Shown: positions 9,457 through 17,011 of the stretch, one piece after another
Layout: every line of letters begins with the position of its first letter
Numbering within the stretch: position 1 is the stretch's first letter
Source: Billgrantia gudaonensis
GTDB taxonomy: Bacteria > Pseudomonadota > Gammaproteobacteria > Pseudomonadales > Halomonadaceae
DNA: 64,000 bases
NCBI RefSeq assembly: GCF_900100195.1
Contig: NZ_FNES01000009.1
Coordinates: 105,690 to 169,689, forward strand
Direction: 5' to 3'
Notes under the pieces: generated by a model
The model's database searches: none
Told to the model about the DNA's origin: nothing
Seen by the model: only the letters and a program-made list of their open reading frames with translations
Position numbers and translations under genes: made by a program

Positions 9457-10398
9457 GTGTCAAAATTGATGGTTTTCGCCGGGAACGCCAATCCCGAACT
9501 CGCCCAGAGAATCGCCGAGAGTCTGGACACCCGGCTGGGCAACGCCACGGTCGGGCAATTCAGCGACGGCGAAATCGCGGTCGAGATCAACGAGAACGTG
9601 CGCGGCAAGGACATCTTCATCCTGCAGTCCACCTGTGCGCCGACCAACGACAACCTGATGGAACTGATCCTGATGGTGGATGCCCTGCGCCGGGCCTCCG
9701 CCACCCGGGTCACGGCCGTCGTCCCTTACTTCGGCTACGCTCGCCAGGATCGCCGGGTACGCTCTGCCCGGGTACCGATTTCCGCCAAGGTGGTGGCCGA
9801 CATCATGGTCAAGGCGGGCGTCGATCGAGTCATGACCATGGATCTTCACGCCGACCAGATCCAGGGCTTCTTCGACGTTCCCGTGGACAACGTCTACGGC
9901 TCGCCGATCCTGCTCGACGACATCGAACGCCAGAACTACGACGACCTGGTGGTGGTCTCGCCCGACGTGGGCGGCGTGGTGCGGGCCCGCGCCATTGCCA
10001 AGCAGCTCAACGCCGACCTCGCCATCATCGACAAGCGCCGCCCCTCGGCCAACCAGGCCCAGGTGATGCACATCATCGGCGAGATCGAGAACCGCACCTG
10101 CGTGGTGGTGGACGACATGATCGATACCGCCGGCACCTTGTGCAAGGCGGGCGACGCTCTGAAGGATCACGGCGCATGCCGCGTGGTGGCCTATGCCACC
10201 CATCCGATCCTTTCCGGTCCGGCCGTCGACAACATCACCGCCTCGGTGCTCGACGAGGTCGTGGTCACCGATACCATTCCGCTCTCCGACACGGCACGCC
10301 GCAGCGGCAAGATCCGCCAGCTCAGCGTGGCCGGTCTGATCGCCGAGGCGATCCGTCGGGTCAGCAACGAAGAATCCGTCAGCGCCATGTTCCACTGA
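9457..10398 (+). CDS. prs: Ribose-phosphate pyrophosphokinase
   Basis: Makes PRPP from ribose-5-phosphate and ATP, feeding purine, pyrimidine, histidine, NAD and tryptophan synthesis. The 313-residue protein has the two halves of class I PRPP synthetase, with [21 protein letters not shown] in part (FGYARQDRR) and the PRPP-binding loop [13 protein letters not shown]. The start is a GTG preceded by AAGGTGG seven bases upstream, giving [17 protein letters not shown], which matches the family start. Confidence 0.97.
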   Translation: MSKLMVFAGNANPELAQRIAESLDTRLGNATVGQFSDGEIAVEINENVRGKDIFILQSTCAPTNDNLMELILMVDALRRASATRVTAVVPYFGYARQDRRVRSARVPISAKVVADIMVKAGVDRVMTMDLHADQIQGFFDVPVDNVYGSPILLDDIERQNYDDLVVVSPDVGGVVRARAIAKQLNADLAIIDKRRPSANQAQVMHIIGEIENRTCVVVDDMIDTAGTLCKAGDALKDHGACRVVAYATHPILSGPAVDNITASVLDEVVVTDTIPLSDTARRSGKIRQLSVAGLIAEAIRRVSNEESVSAMFH

Positions 10399-10515
10399 GT
10401 CTCTCGGTCGAACGGTGCGACGTACGTCCCGGGCACTGTCGCCCGGGCAACCGGAAGCGCCGGGATCTGGTCGCGGATCCAAACGTTTCCTTTTTCTCCA
10501 GCAAGAGGCAATTCC

Positions 10516-11166
10516 ATGTCCGACTACACACTCAACGCCAGCGTTCGAAACGACCTGGGGAAAGGTGCGAGCCGCCGCCTGCGTCGTGCGAACGAACAAG
10601 TGCCGGCCATCGTCTACGGTGGCGAGCAGGCACCCCAGCCCATCGCCGTCGACAAGACCAGCTTCTACAAGGCGCTCGAGGAAGAGGCTTTCTTCTCTTC
10701 CGTGATCACCCTCAACGTCGAAGGCAAGGCTCAGCAAGTCGTGGTACGCGATCTTCAGCGTCACCCCTACAAGCCGCTGGTCACCCATGCCGACTTCCTG
10801 CGCGTGGATGCCACCCACGAGATCAACATGCGCGTGCCGCTGCACGTCACCGGTGAAGAGAAGTGCGTCGGCATCAAGGACCAGGGCGGCGAGCTGCACG
10901 TGCTCTCCAACGAAGTCGAGGTGAGCTGCCTGCCCAAGGATCTCCCCGACTACCTCGAGATCGACATCACCGACGTCGAGCTGGGCTCGACCCTGCACCT
11001 CTCCGACCTCTCGCTGCCGGCCGGCGTGACCCTGGTCGAGCTCTCCCACGGCGAAGACCATGACAACGCCGTACTGAGCATCACCAAGCCCAAGACCCGC
11101 GTGGCCGACGAGTCCGAGGACGGCGAAGCCGCCGAGGGCGAGGAAGGCGAAGAGAGCGGCGAGTAA
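10516..11166 (+). CDS. rplY: 50S ribosomal protein L25, Ctc type
   Basis: Binds 5S rRNA in the large subunit. At 216 residues this is the long, two-domain general-stress (Ctc/TL5) form: N-terminal L25 domain to about residue 95, then a beta-rich C-terminal domain, and a strongly acidic tail ([16 protein letters not shown]) of the sort common in halophile proteins. The N-terminus [18 protein letters not shown] is typical. It follows prs and precedes pth as in Pseudomonas. Confidence 0.95.
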   Translation: MSDYTLNASVRNDLGKGASRRLRRANEQVPAIVYGGEQAPQPIAVDKTSFYKALEEEAFFSSVITLNVEGKAQQVVVRDLQRHPYKPLVTHADFLRVDATHEINMRVPLHVTGEEKCVGIKDQGGELHVLSNEVEVSCLPKDLPDYLEIDITDVELGSTLHLSDLSLPAGVTLVELSHGEDHDNAVLSITKPKTRVADESEDGEAAEGEEGEESGE

Positions 11167-11179
11167 GCCATGTCGCTCA

Positions 11180-11238
11180 GGGGCCGCGCCAGTCGCGGCC
11201 CCTTCATCGACCTCAAGCGCCTCGGCGCTTGTTTTTTT
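11180..11238 (+). terminator. Two consecutive hairpins after rplY, the second an intrinsic terminator
   Basis: First hairpin: GGGGCCGCG (11180-11188) pairs perfectly with CGCGGCCCC (11194-11202), followed by TTCATC. Second: AAGCGCC (11215-11221) and GGCGCTT (11224-11230) around a two-base gap, followed directly by GTTTTTTT. The second has the stem and U-tract of a Rho-independent terminator and ends just before the pth ribosome-binding site. Confidence 0.75.
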
Positions 11239-11254
11239 GTTGGGAGGCTGAGCC

Positions 11255-11839
11255 ATGGGCCAGGTCAAGGCGATCATCGGGCTGGGCAATCCGGGCCCCG
11301 ACTACGCCGCCACTCGTCACAATGCCGGCGCCTGGCTGGTCGAGGCCATGGCTCGCACCGCCGGCACCGAGCTGCGTCCGGAGCGCAAGTTCCTCGGCCT
11401 GCATGCCAAGGTGCGCCTCGACGGCCACGAACTCCACCTGCTCGAACCCACCACCTTCATGAATCGCAGCGGAGGCGCCATCGCCGCGTTGACCCAGTTC
11501 TTCAAGATCGGTCCCGCGGAGCTGCTGGTCGCTCACGACGAGCTGGACCTGCCGCCTGGAACCGCCCGCTACAAGCAAGGAGGGGGTCACGGCGGGCACA
11601 ACGGTCTGCGCGACATCATCCGCGCACTGGGCAATGACAAGTCGTTCCATCGTTTGCGCATCGGTATCGGCCACCCGGGCGACGCTCGCCAGGTGACCAA
11701 CTATGTGCTCGGACGCCCCGGCAAGGTCGAACGGGCGGCCATCGACGCGGCCATCGACGAATGCCAGGCCACCCTGCCACTGGCCATCTCCGGCGACTGG
11801 GCCCGCGCCATGAATCGGCTGCACAGCTTCAAGCCTTAG
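11255..11839 (+). CDS. pth: Peptidyl-tRNA hydrolase
   Basis: Releases tRNA from peptidyl-tRNA dropped by the ribosome. The 194-residue protein has the family's GLGNPGPDYAATRHNAG motif (catalytic His in RHNAG), the FMNRSG segment with Asn, and HDELDLPPG with the catalytic Asp. The ATG is preceded by GGGAGG. Position between rplY and ychF is conserved in Pseudomonas relatives. Confidence 0.97.
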   Translation: MGQVKAIIGLGNPGPDYAATRHNAGAWLVEAMARTAGTELRPERKFLGLHAKVRLDGHELHLLEPTTFMNRSGGAIAALTQFFKIGPAELLVAHDELDLPPGTARYKQGGGHGGHNGLRDIIRALGNDKSFHRLRIGIGHPGDARQVTNYVLGRPGKVERAAIDAAIDECQATLPLAISGDWARAMNRLHSFKP

Positions 11840-11874
11840 ACCGCGGGCCTCGGACTGCGAGCCACGTAAGCAAC

Positions 11875-11923
11875 GCTCGTAGCTCGTAGCTCGTAGCTCG
11901 TAGCTCGTAGCTCGTAGCTCGTA
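11875..11923. repeat. Seven perfect tandem copies of heptamer GCTCGTA
   Basis: Seven back-to-back copies of GCTCGTA, preceded from the pth stop codon by degenerate units with the same 7-base period (for example GAGCCAC, GTAAGCA). Read in another phase the unit is TAGCTCG, one base from the TAGCCCG unit found near 39.3 kb. The array ends eight bases before a TAGAAT hexamer (11931-11936) that could be the -10 of ychF, so the repeats may lie in its promoter. Confidence 0.95.
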
Positions 11924-11980
11924 GCAGCGATAGAATACCGGCCAATCGCCAATTTCGAACACGCTTTCCAGGACGATCCC

Positions 11981-13072
11981 ATGGGTTTCAACTGCGGTAT
12001 CGTCGGCCTGCCCAACGTCGGCAAGTCGACCCTCTTCAACGCCCTGACCAAGTCCGGCATCGACGCCGAGAACTTCCCCTTCTGCACCATCGAGCCCAAC
12101 GTGGGCATCGTGCCCATGCCCGACCCGCGGCTCGACCGGCTCGCCGAGATCGTGGGTCCGCAGAAGGTGATCCCCACCACCATGGAGTTCGTCGACATCG
12201 CCGGCCTGGTCGCTGGCGCCTCCAAGGGCGAAGGGCTGGGCAACCAGTTCCTGGCCAACATCCGCGAGACCCAGGCCATCGCCCACGTGGTGCGCTGCTT
12301 CGACAACGACAACGTCATCCACGTCGCCAACCAGATCGATCCGCGCGCCGACATCGAGACCATCAACCTCGAGCTCGCCCTGGCCGACCTCGACACCGTG
12401 GAGCGCGCCATCCAGCGCCTGGCCCGGGTGGTCAAGGGCGGCGACAAGGAGGCCATTGCCACCAAGTCGATCCTCGACCGCATCCAGCCGCATCTGGCCG
12501 AGGGGCTTCCCCTGCGCAGTGTCGGCCTCGATGACGACGAGAAGAAACAGCTCAAGAGCTTCGGCTTCCTGACCCTCAAGCCGACCATGTACATCGCCAA
12601 CGTCAACGAGGATGGCTTCACGGACAACCCCTATCTCGAGGTGGTCCGCGAGATCGCCGCCGAGGAAGGCGCCGTGGTGGTACCGGTGTGCAACCAGATC
12701 GAGGCCGAGATCGCCGAGCTCGATTTTGATGAGCGCGCCATGTTCCTCGACGAGATGGGCATGGAAGAGCCGGGACTCGATCGGGTGATCCGCGCCGGCT
12801 ATGCCCTGCTCGACCTACAGACCTACTTCACCGCTGGCGTCAAGGAAGTGCGCGCCTGGACGGTCAAGGTGGGAGCCACCGCCCCGGAAGCCGCCGGCGT
12901 GATCCACACCGACTTCCAGAAGGGTTTCATTCGCGCCGAAGTGGTCGGCTACGACGACTTCGTCGCGCTGGGCGGCGAGCAGGGCGCCAAGGATGCCGGC
13001 AAGTGGCGCCTGGAAGGCAAGGAGTACGTCGTTCAGGACGGGGACGTCATCCACTTCCGCTTCAACGTCTGA
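11981..13072 (+). CDS. ychF: Redox-regulated ATPase YchF (Obg-family)
   Basis: YchF is a universally conserved P-loop protein that prefers ATP over GTP and is linked to ribosome function and oxidative stress. The 363-residue protein shows the Walker [10 protein letters not shown] (residues 8-16), the switch region [17 protein letters not shown] (Walker B / G3) and a C-terminal TGS domain ([17 protein letters not shown]). Length matches the E. coli protein exactly. Confidence 0.97.
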   Translation: MGFNCGIVGLPNVGKSTLFNALTKSGIDAENFPFCTIEPNVGIVPMPDPRLDRLAEIVGPQKVIPTTMEFVDIAGLVAGASKGEGLGNQFLANIRETQAIAHVVRCFDNDNVIHVANQIDPRADIETINLELALADLDTVERAIQRLARVVKGGDKEAIATKSILDRIQPHLAEGLPLRSVGLDDDEKKQLKSFGFLTLKPTMYIANVNEDGFTDNPYLEVVREIAAEEGAVVVPVCNQIEAEIAELDFDERAMFLDEMGMEEPGLDRVIRAGYALLDLQTYFTAGVKEVRAWTVKVGATAPEAAGVIHTDFQKGFIRAEVVGYDDFVALGGEQGAKDAGKWRLEGKEYVVQDGDVIHFRFNV

Positions 13073-13091
13073 GCACTGCCCCGCCAAGTGC

Positions 13092-13120
13092 TTGACCAGC
13101 GCCGGATAAATCCGTAGACT
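13092..13120 (+). promoter_or_regulatory. Promoter of tRNA-Met
   Basis: TTGACC and TAGACT are spaced by 17 bases and followed by a very GC-rich discriminator (TCGCCCCCG), typical of stringently controlled stable-RNA promoters. The mature tRNA begins 16 bases after the -10. Confidence 0.75.
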
Positions 13121-13135
13121 TCGCCCCCGTCGTGC

Positions 13136-13212
13136 GGCTACGTAGCTCAGTTGGTTAGAGCACATCACTCATAATGATGGGGTCCCCTGTTCGAGTCAGG
13201 GCGTAGCCACCA
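13136..13212 (+). tRNA. tRNA-Met, elongator (anticodon CAT)
   Basis: A 77-base gene with encoded CCA; acceptor stem GGCTACG/CGTAGCC, anticodon loop CTCATAA. A second copy at 20556-20632 on the opposite strand is identical base for base. Confidence 0.97.
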
Positions 13213-13224
13213 GATCGAATGCCG

Positions 13225-13257
13225 AAAAGCCCGCCTGTTCGCCAGGCGGGCTTTTTT
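13225..13257 (+). terminator. Intrinsic terminator after tRNA-Met
   Basis: AAAAGCCCGCCTG and CCAGGCGGGC flank a TTCG tetraloop, followed by TTTTTT. A textbook Rho-independent terminator 12 bases after the tRNA. The heptamer array begins at its last base. Confidence 0.95.
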
Positions 13258-13334
13258 GGGCTGCGGGCTGCGGGCTGCGGGCTGCGGGCTGCGGGCTGCG
13301 GGCTGCGGGCTGCGGGCTGCGGGCTGCGGGCTGC
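13258..13334. repeat. Eleven perfect tandem copies of heptamer GGGCTGC
   Basis: Exactly 77 bases made of eleven GGGCTGC units with no mismatch, starting immediately after the terminator T-tract. Read on the other strand and in another phase the unit is CAGCCCG, which is the same unit as in the array near 39.3 kb. Confidence 0.97.
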
Positions 13335-13346
13335 GGGCCATAGTCT

Positions 13347-13444
13347 AACTCGCCCCTCGAAACCCGCAACTCGAAACCCGTGGCTCGAGGCTCGTATCTC
13401 GTGGCACGAAACTCGAGGCCCAACGCTCGTGACTCGCCACCCGA
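13347..13444. repeat. Fourteen degenerate heptamers, consensus RRCYCGN
   Basis: The bases between the perfect array and the stop codon of the aminopeptidase gene read as successive 7-mers: AACTCGC, CCCTCGA, AACCCGC, AACTCGA, AACCCGT, GGCTCGA, GGCTCGT, ATCTCGT, GGCACGA, AACTCGA, GGCCCAA, CGCTCGT, GACTCGC, CACCCGA. The period is kept throughout while the bases vary, so this looks like an older, diverged relative of the adjacent array. Confidence 0.85.
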
Positions 13445-13451
13445 AGTGTCA

Positions 13452-14750
13452 TCAAGGCAGCTCGCGACGATTGACGAAGGCGATCAGCGCCCGGGTCAAA
13501 TGCTCCACGTCGGCGCTGCCCGCCGTCTCGCGAACCGAATGCATGGCCCACTGCGGTACGCCCACGTCCAGCGTCGGCACGCCTATTTCCGTGGCGGTGA
13601 TGGGGCCGATGGTGCTGCCGCAAGCCATGTCGGCGCGCGTCACGAAGGTCTGCACCGGCACGCCTGCCTCGCGGCACAAGTCTCGGAACAGCGCACCCGT
13701 CGCACTGTTGGTGGCATAGCGCTGGTTGGCGTTGACCTTGATTACCGGCCCGCCGTTGAGTGCCGGCCCGTGGGCCGCATCGTGCTTGTCGGGAAAGTTG
13801 GGGTGCAGGGCATGGGCATTGTCGCAGGAGATCATCCGCGACGCCTGGACCAGGCGGATATGGCCTTCGTCGCCGGCCTCGCCCAGCTGCGCGTTGATGC
13901 GGCGCAGCACGTCGCCCAGAAAGGGCCCTTGGGCGCCGCAGGCACTGGCACTGCCCACCTCTTCATGGTCGTTGGCCACCAGCAGGGCGCCCTGGCTGCC
14001 GTCACTCTCCAGAAGCGCCTCGAGGCCAATGAAACAGGAGAGCAGGTTGTCGAGTCGTGCACTGGCGATCAGCTCGCCGTTCACGCCGACCCGCGACGGA
14101 GGCTGAAGGTCGTGGAAGCCCAGTTCGAAATCGAGGATCTCGACATCGCGAATGCCGTGCTGCGCCTCGAGCCAGTCACGCAGCAAGCGTTCGAGATCGG
14201 CGCCCTCTCCACCCTGCAGAAAGACCGGCGCCATCTGCGTCTGGGCGTTGAAGGCGCGACCGTTGTTGGCCTCGCGATCGAGGTGAATGGCCAGGCTGGG
14301 GATGATCGCCACCGGCTCCTCGACGTCGATCAGCACGCCTTCCAGATGGCCGTCGGCATGGCGCAGGTGCACCCGCCCGGCCAGCCCCAGGTCGCGATCG
14401 AACCAGGGGGCCAGTAGAGCACCGCCGTAGACTTCCACCCCCAGCTGCAGCCAACCGGCACTCTGCTGGGCCGCCTGGGGTTTGAGGCGCAGCCCGGGGC
14501 TGTCGGTATGCGCACCGATCATGCGCAGTGACTCGAGTTCGCCACGGGGCAGCTGCGCGGCGACGATCGAGGAGTCGTTGCGGGTCACGTAGACTCGCTC
14601 CCCCGGGGTGAGCTGCCAGGGCAGAGACTCCGAAAGACGGCGATATCCCGCCTCTTCCAGTCGCTCGGCCATGGCCGCCACGGCATGCCAGGGGGTGGGT
14701 GAGCGCTTCAGAAAGTCGAACAGGCGATCCAGTCGGGCTTCCCGGGACAT
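13452..14750 (-). CDS. apeB: Aspartyl aminopeptidase, M18 family
   Basis: A 432-residue cytosolic zinc metallopeptidase that removes N-terminal Asp or Glu. Family features present are GAHTDSPGLRLKP (first metal-binding His and Asp), the ANDHEEVGSAS motif with catalytic and metal Glu, MISCDNAHALHPN, and the last metal His in PQWAMHSVRE. Length is normal for bacterial ApeB. It stands alone, divergent from prc, and its 3' end abuts the degenerate heptamer repeats. Confidence 0.94.
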   Translation of the reverse strand: MSREARLDRLFDFLKRSPTPWHAVAAMAERLEEAGYRRLSESLPWQLTPGERVYVTRNDSSIVAAQLPRGELESLRMIGAHTDSPGLRLKPQAAQQSAGWLQLGVEVYGGALLAPWFDRDLGLAGRVHLRHADGHLEGVLIDVEEPVAIIPSLAIHLDREANNGRAFNAQTQMAPVFLQGGEGADLERLLRDWLEAQHGIRDVEILDFELGFHDLQPPSRVGVNGELIASARLDNLLSCFIGLEALLESDGSQGALLVANDHEEVGSASACGAQGPFLGDVLRRINAQLGEAGDEGHIRLVQASRMISCDNAHALHPNFPDKHDAAHGPALNGGPVIKVNANQRYATNSATGALFRDLCREAGVPVQTFVTRADMACGSTIGPITATEIGVPTLDVGVPQWAMHSVRETAGSADVEHLTRALIAFVNRRELP

Positions 14751-14878
14751 GAGAATCCTCTTTCAGGGGCTGTGGTCGGCAGGACAGCTGCTACAATGCC
14801 AGACCGGCCTTTCGCAACTCGCCAGCCTTGTGCGTGTCTAGGGAAGGAAGTGTACACGAAACCAGGAGTGCTTCATTG

Positions 14879-16951
14879 ATGAGCCAGCTTGTCGCCCTTT
14901 GGCGGAGAGCCGCCCTGCTGGTGGTGCTGCTGCTGGTCAGCGCCACCGCGCTGGCACGGATCGAGCCCGACGAGACCCATCTCCAGGTTGCCGGGGAAGT
15001 CGCCGAATCCCTGCGCTATGGCCACTATGCCAATGTCGAATTCGACGACGAGTGGTCGCAGACCGCCTACGCTCGCTACCTGGACATCCTCGACGGCCAG
15101 CGCGCCTTCCTGCTCGAAAGCGACGTCGCGGACTTCGAGCATCTCGCAAACCGCTTCGACGACATGCTCCTCGATGGCGACCTGGACGGGGCCTACGATC
15201 TCTACCAGCGCTATCACGACCGCGCCAGAGCCCGCTATGAGTGGCTGCTGGAGCGCATCGACGAAGGGATGTCGCTCACCTTCGACAGCGACGACCGTCT
15301 CGAGACGGACCGCAGCGATGCCGAATGGTCCTCCAGCGAGGCCGAGCTGGATGAACTGTGGCGCAAGCGCTTGAAGAACGCCGCCCTCACGCTGGACATC
15401 AGCGGCCAGTCACGTGACGACATCGAAGCCAACCTGCGACAGCGTTACGAAGGACAGCTCACGCGTCTGAAACAGACCAACGGCGAGGACGTCTTCGGGC
15501 TGTTCATGGCCGCCGTCACCGGCAGCATCGACCCGCATACCGAGTACCTTTCGCCTCATCAGGGCGAATCCTTCGACATTCAGATGCGCCTCTCCCTCGA
15601 GGGAATCGGCGCCATGCTGCAATCCGATGGTGAATACGTGAAGGTCACGAGCCTCGTGCCCGGCGGCCCCGCCGACCGCGCCGGCGTCCTGGAGCCGACC
15701 GACCGCATCGTCGGGGTGGGCCAGGAGGATGGCGAAATGATCAACGTGGTCGGCATGCGGCTCGATGAGGTCGTCGACCTGATCCGTGGCCCCAAGGGTA
15801 GCGTCGTTCGTCTCGACGTGGTGCCGGGCGAGGCCGTGGACATGACCCGCTCTCACGAAGTCGAGATCACGCGCGACACCGTGGACCTCGAGGAGCAGGC
15901 CGCCAAGGGCGAAATCATCGAGGTCGAACGCGACGACGGCGTACGTCGCATCGGTGTCATCACCATTCCCACCTTCTACGTCGATTTCGACGCCTGGCAG
16001 GCCGGCGAGGAGGACTACCGCAGCACCACCCGCGACGTCGCCCGAGAAATCGAGCGCCTGCAGGACGAAGGCATCGACGGCCTGATGCTCGATCTGCGCA
16101 ACAACGGCGGCGGAGCACTGCAGGAAGCCAACTCACTGCTGGGTCTGTTCATCGACCGCGGTCCCACCGTTCAGGTTCGCGATGCCCAGGGGCGCATCAA
16201 TCTCTACGGCGACACCGACAGCGGCGCGCTCTACGATGGCCCGCTGGTCGTGCTGGTCAACCGCCTGTCGGCCTCCGCTTCGGAGATTCTGGCTGGCGCC
16301 GTCCAGGACTACGGCCGCGGCCTGGTGCTGGGCAATGCCACCTTCGGCAAGGGAACCGTGCAGACATTGAGCGATCTCAGCCACGGCCAGATCAAGCTCA
16401 CCCGCGCCAAGTTCTACCGTATTTCCGGAGAGAGCACCCAGCATCGCGGCGTGGAGCCGGACATTCTCTTCCCCAATCTCATCGACCCGGAGCGGATCGG
16501 CGAGAGCAGCCTCGACAACGCCCTGGAGTGGGATACCGTCCGCGAAGTGCAGTATCGCACCTATGGCGAACCCTGGGAGTACCTGGAGACCCTGCGCGAT
16601 CGCCATTCCCGCCGTGCCGATACCCATCCCAACTTCGTCTACCTGGAACAGCGTGCCGAGCTGGCCGACGAGATGCGTGAGGAGCGCACCAGCGTCAGCC
16701 TCGACCGGGAGCAGCGCCAGCGCGAAGTGGAAGAGCAGGAGGCCGCGCAACTCGCCCTGGAAAACCAGCGCCGTGAGGCGCTGGGACTGGAACCCCTGGA
16801 AGAGTGGGCCGACGCTCGGGACGATGACGCCAGCGACCAGAGTGACGATCAGGAAGACGAGCCCGTGGATCGCGCCCAGGTCCTGGAAGCGGCCGAGATC
16901 CTTGCCGATTACGCGGAACTCTCTCAGCGCCGCCTGGCCGGCAATCCCTGA
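14879..16951 (+). CDS. prc: Carboxy-terminal processing (tail-specific) protease
   Basis: A 690-residue periplasmic serine protease that degrades or trims proteins from their C-terminus, including cell-wall hydrolases in relatives. A signal peptide runs to about residue 24 (LLLVSATALA), followed by an N-terminal helical domain, a PDZ domain, and the S41 catalytic core. The catalytic Ser/Lys pair is Ser466 in SASASE and Lys491 in FGKGTVQ. A C-terminal DUF3340-type region follows. Several upstream in-frame starts exist; this ATG gives the best signal peptide and is preceded by AGGAG. Confidence 0.94.
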   Translation: MSQLVALWRRAALLVVLLLVSATALARIEPDETHLQVAGEVAESLRYGHYANVEFDDEWSQTAYARYLDILDGQRAFLLESDVADFEHLANRFDDMLLDGDLDGAYDLYQRYHDRARARYEWLLERIDEGMSLTFDSDDRLETDRSDAEWSSSEAELDELWRKRLKNAALTLDISGQSRDDIEANLRQRYEGQLTRLKQTNGEDVFGLFMAAVTGSIDPHTEYLSPHQGESFDIQMRLSLEGIGAMLQSDGEYVKVTSLVPGGPADRAGVLEPTDRIVGVGQEDGEMINVVGMRLDEVVDLIRGPKGSVVRLDVVPGEAVDMTRSHEVEITRDTVDLEEQAAKGEIIEVERDDGVRRIGVITIPTFYVDFDAWQAGEEDYRSTTRDVAREIERLQDEGIDGLMLDLRNNGGGALQEANSLLGLFIDRGPTVQVRDAQGRINLYGDTDSGALYDGPLVVLVNRLSASASEILAGAVQDYGRGLVLGNATFGKGTVQTLSDLSHGQIKLTRAKFYRISGESTQHRGVEPDILFPNLIDPERIGESSLDNALEWDTVREVQYRTYGEPWEYLETLRDRHSRRADTHPNFVYLEQRAELADEMREERTSVSLDREQRQREVEEQEAAQLALENQRREALGLEPLEEWADARDDDASDQSDDQEDEPVDRAQVLEAAEILADYAELSQRRLAGNP

Positions 16952-16968
16952 GCGAGGGCTCCATGGAT

Positions 16969-17002
16969 GGCGCTGCCTTCGGCTGCGGCCGAAGGTAGCG
17001 CC
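16969..17002. terminator. Long hairpin between convergent prc and the diguanylate cyclase gene
   Basis: Fifteen-base arms (GGCGCTGCCTTCGGC and GCCGAAGGTAGCGCC, one G-T wobble) enclose the loop TGCG. The hairpin lies between two convergent stop codons and could stop transcription from both sides. Neither flank has a strong T-tract. Confidence 0.6.
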
Positions 17003-17011
17003 CTGCTCGGC

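Noticed and set aside
13258..13444. CRISPR array
   Set aside because: Units are 7 bases with no unique spacers; no cas genes are present in the window.
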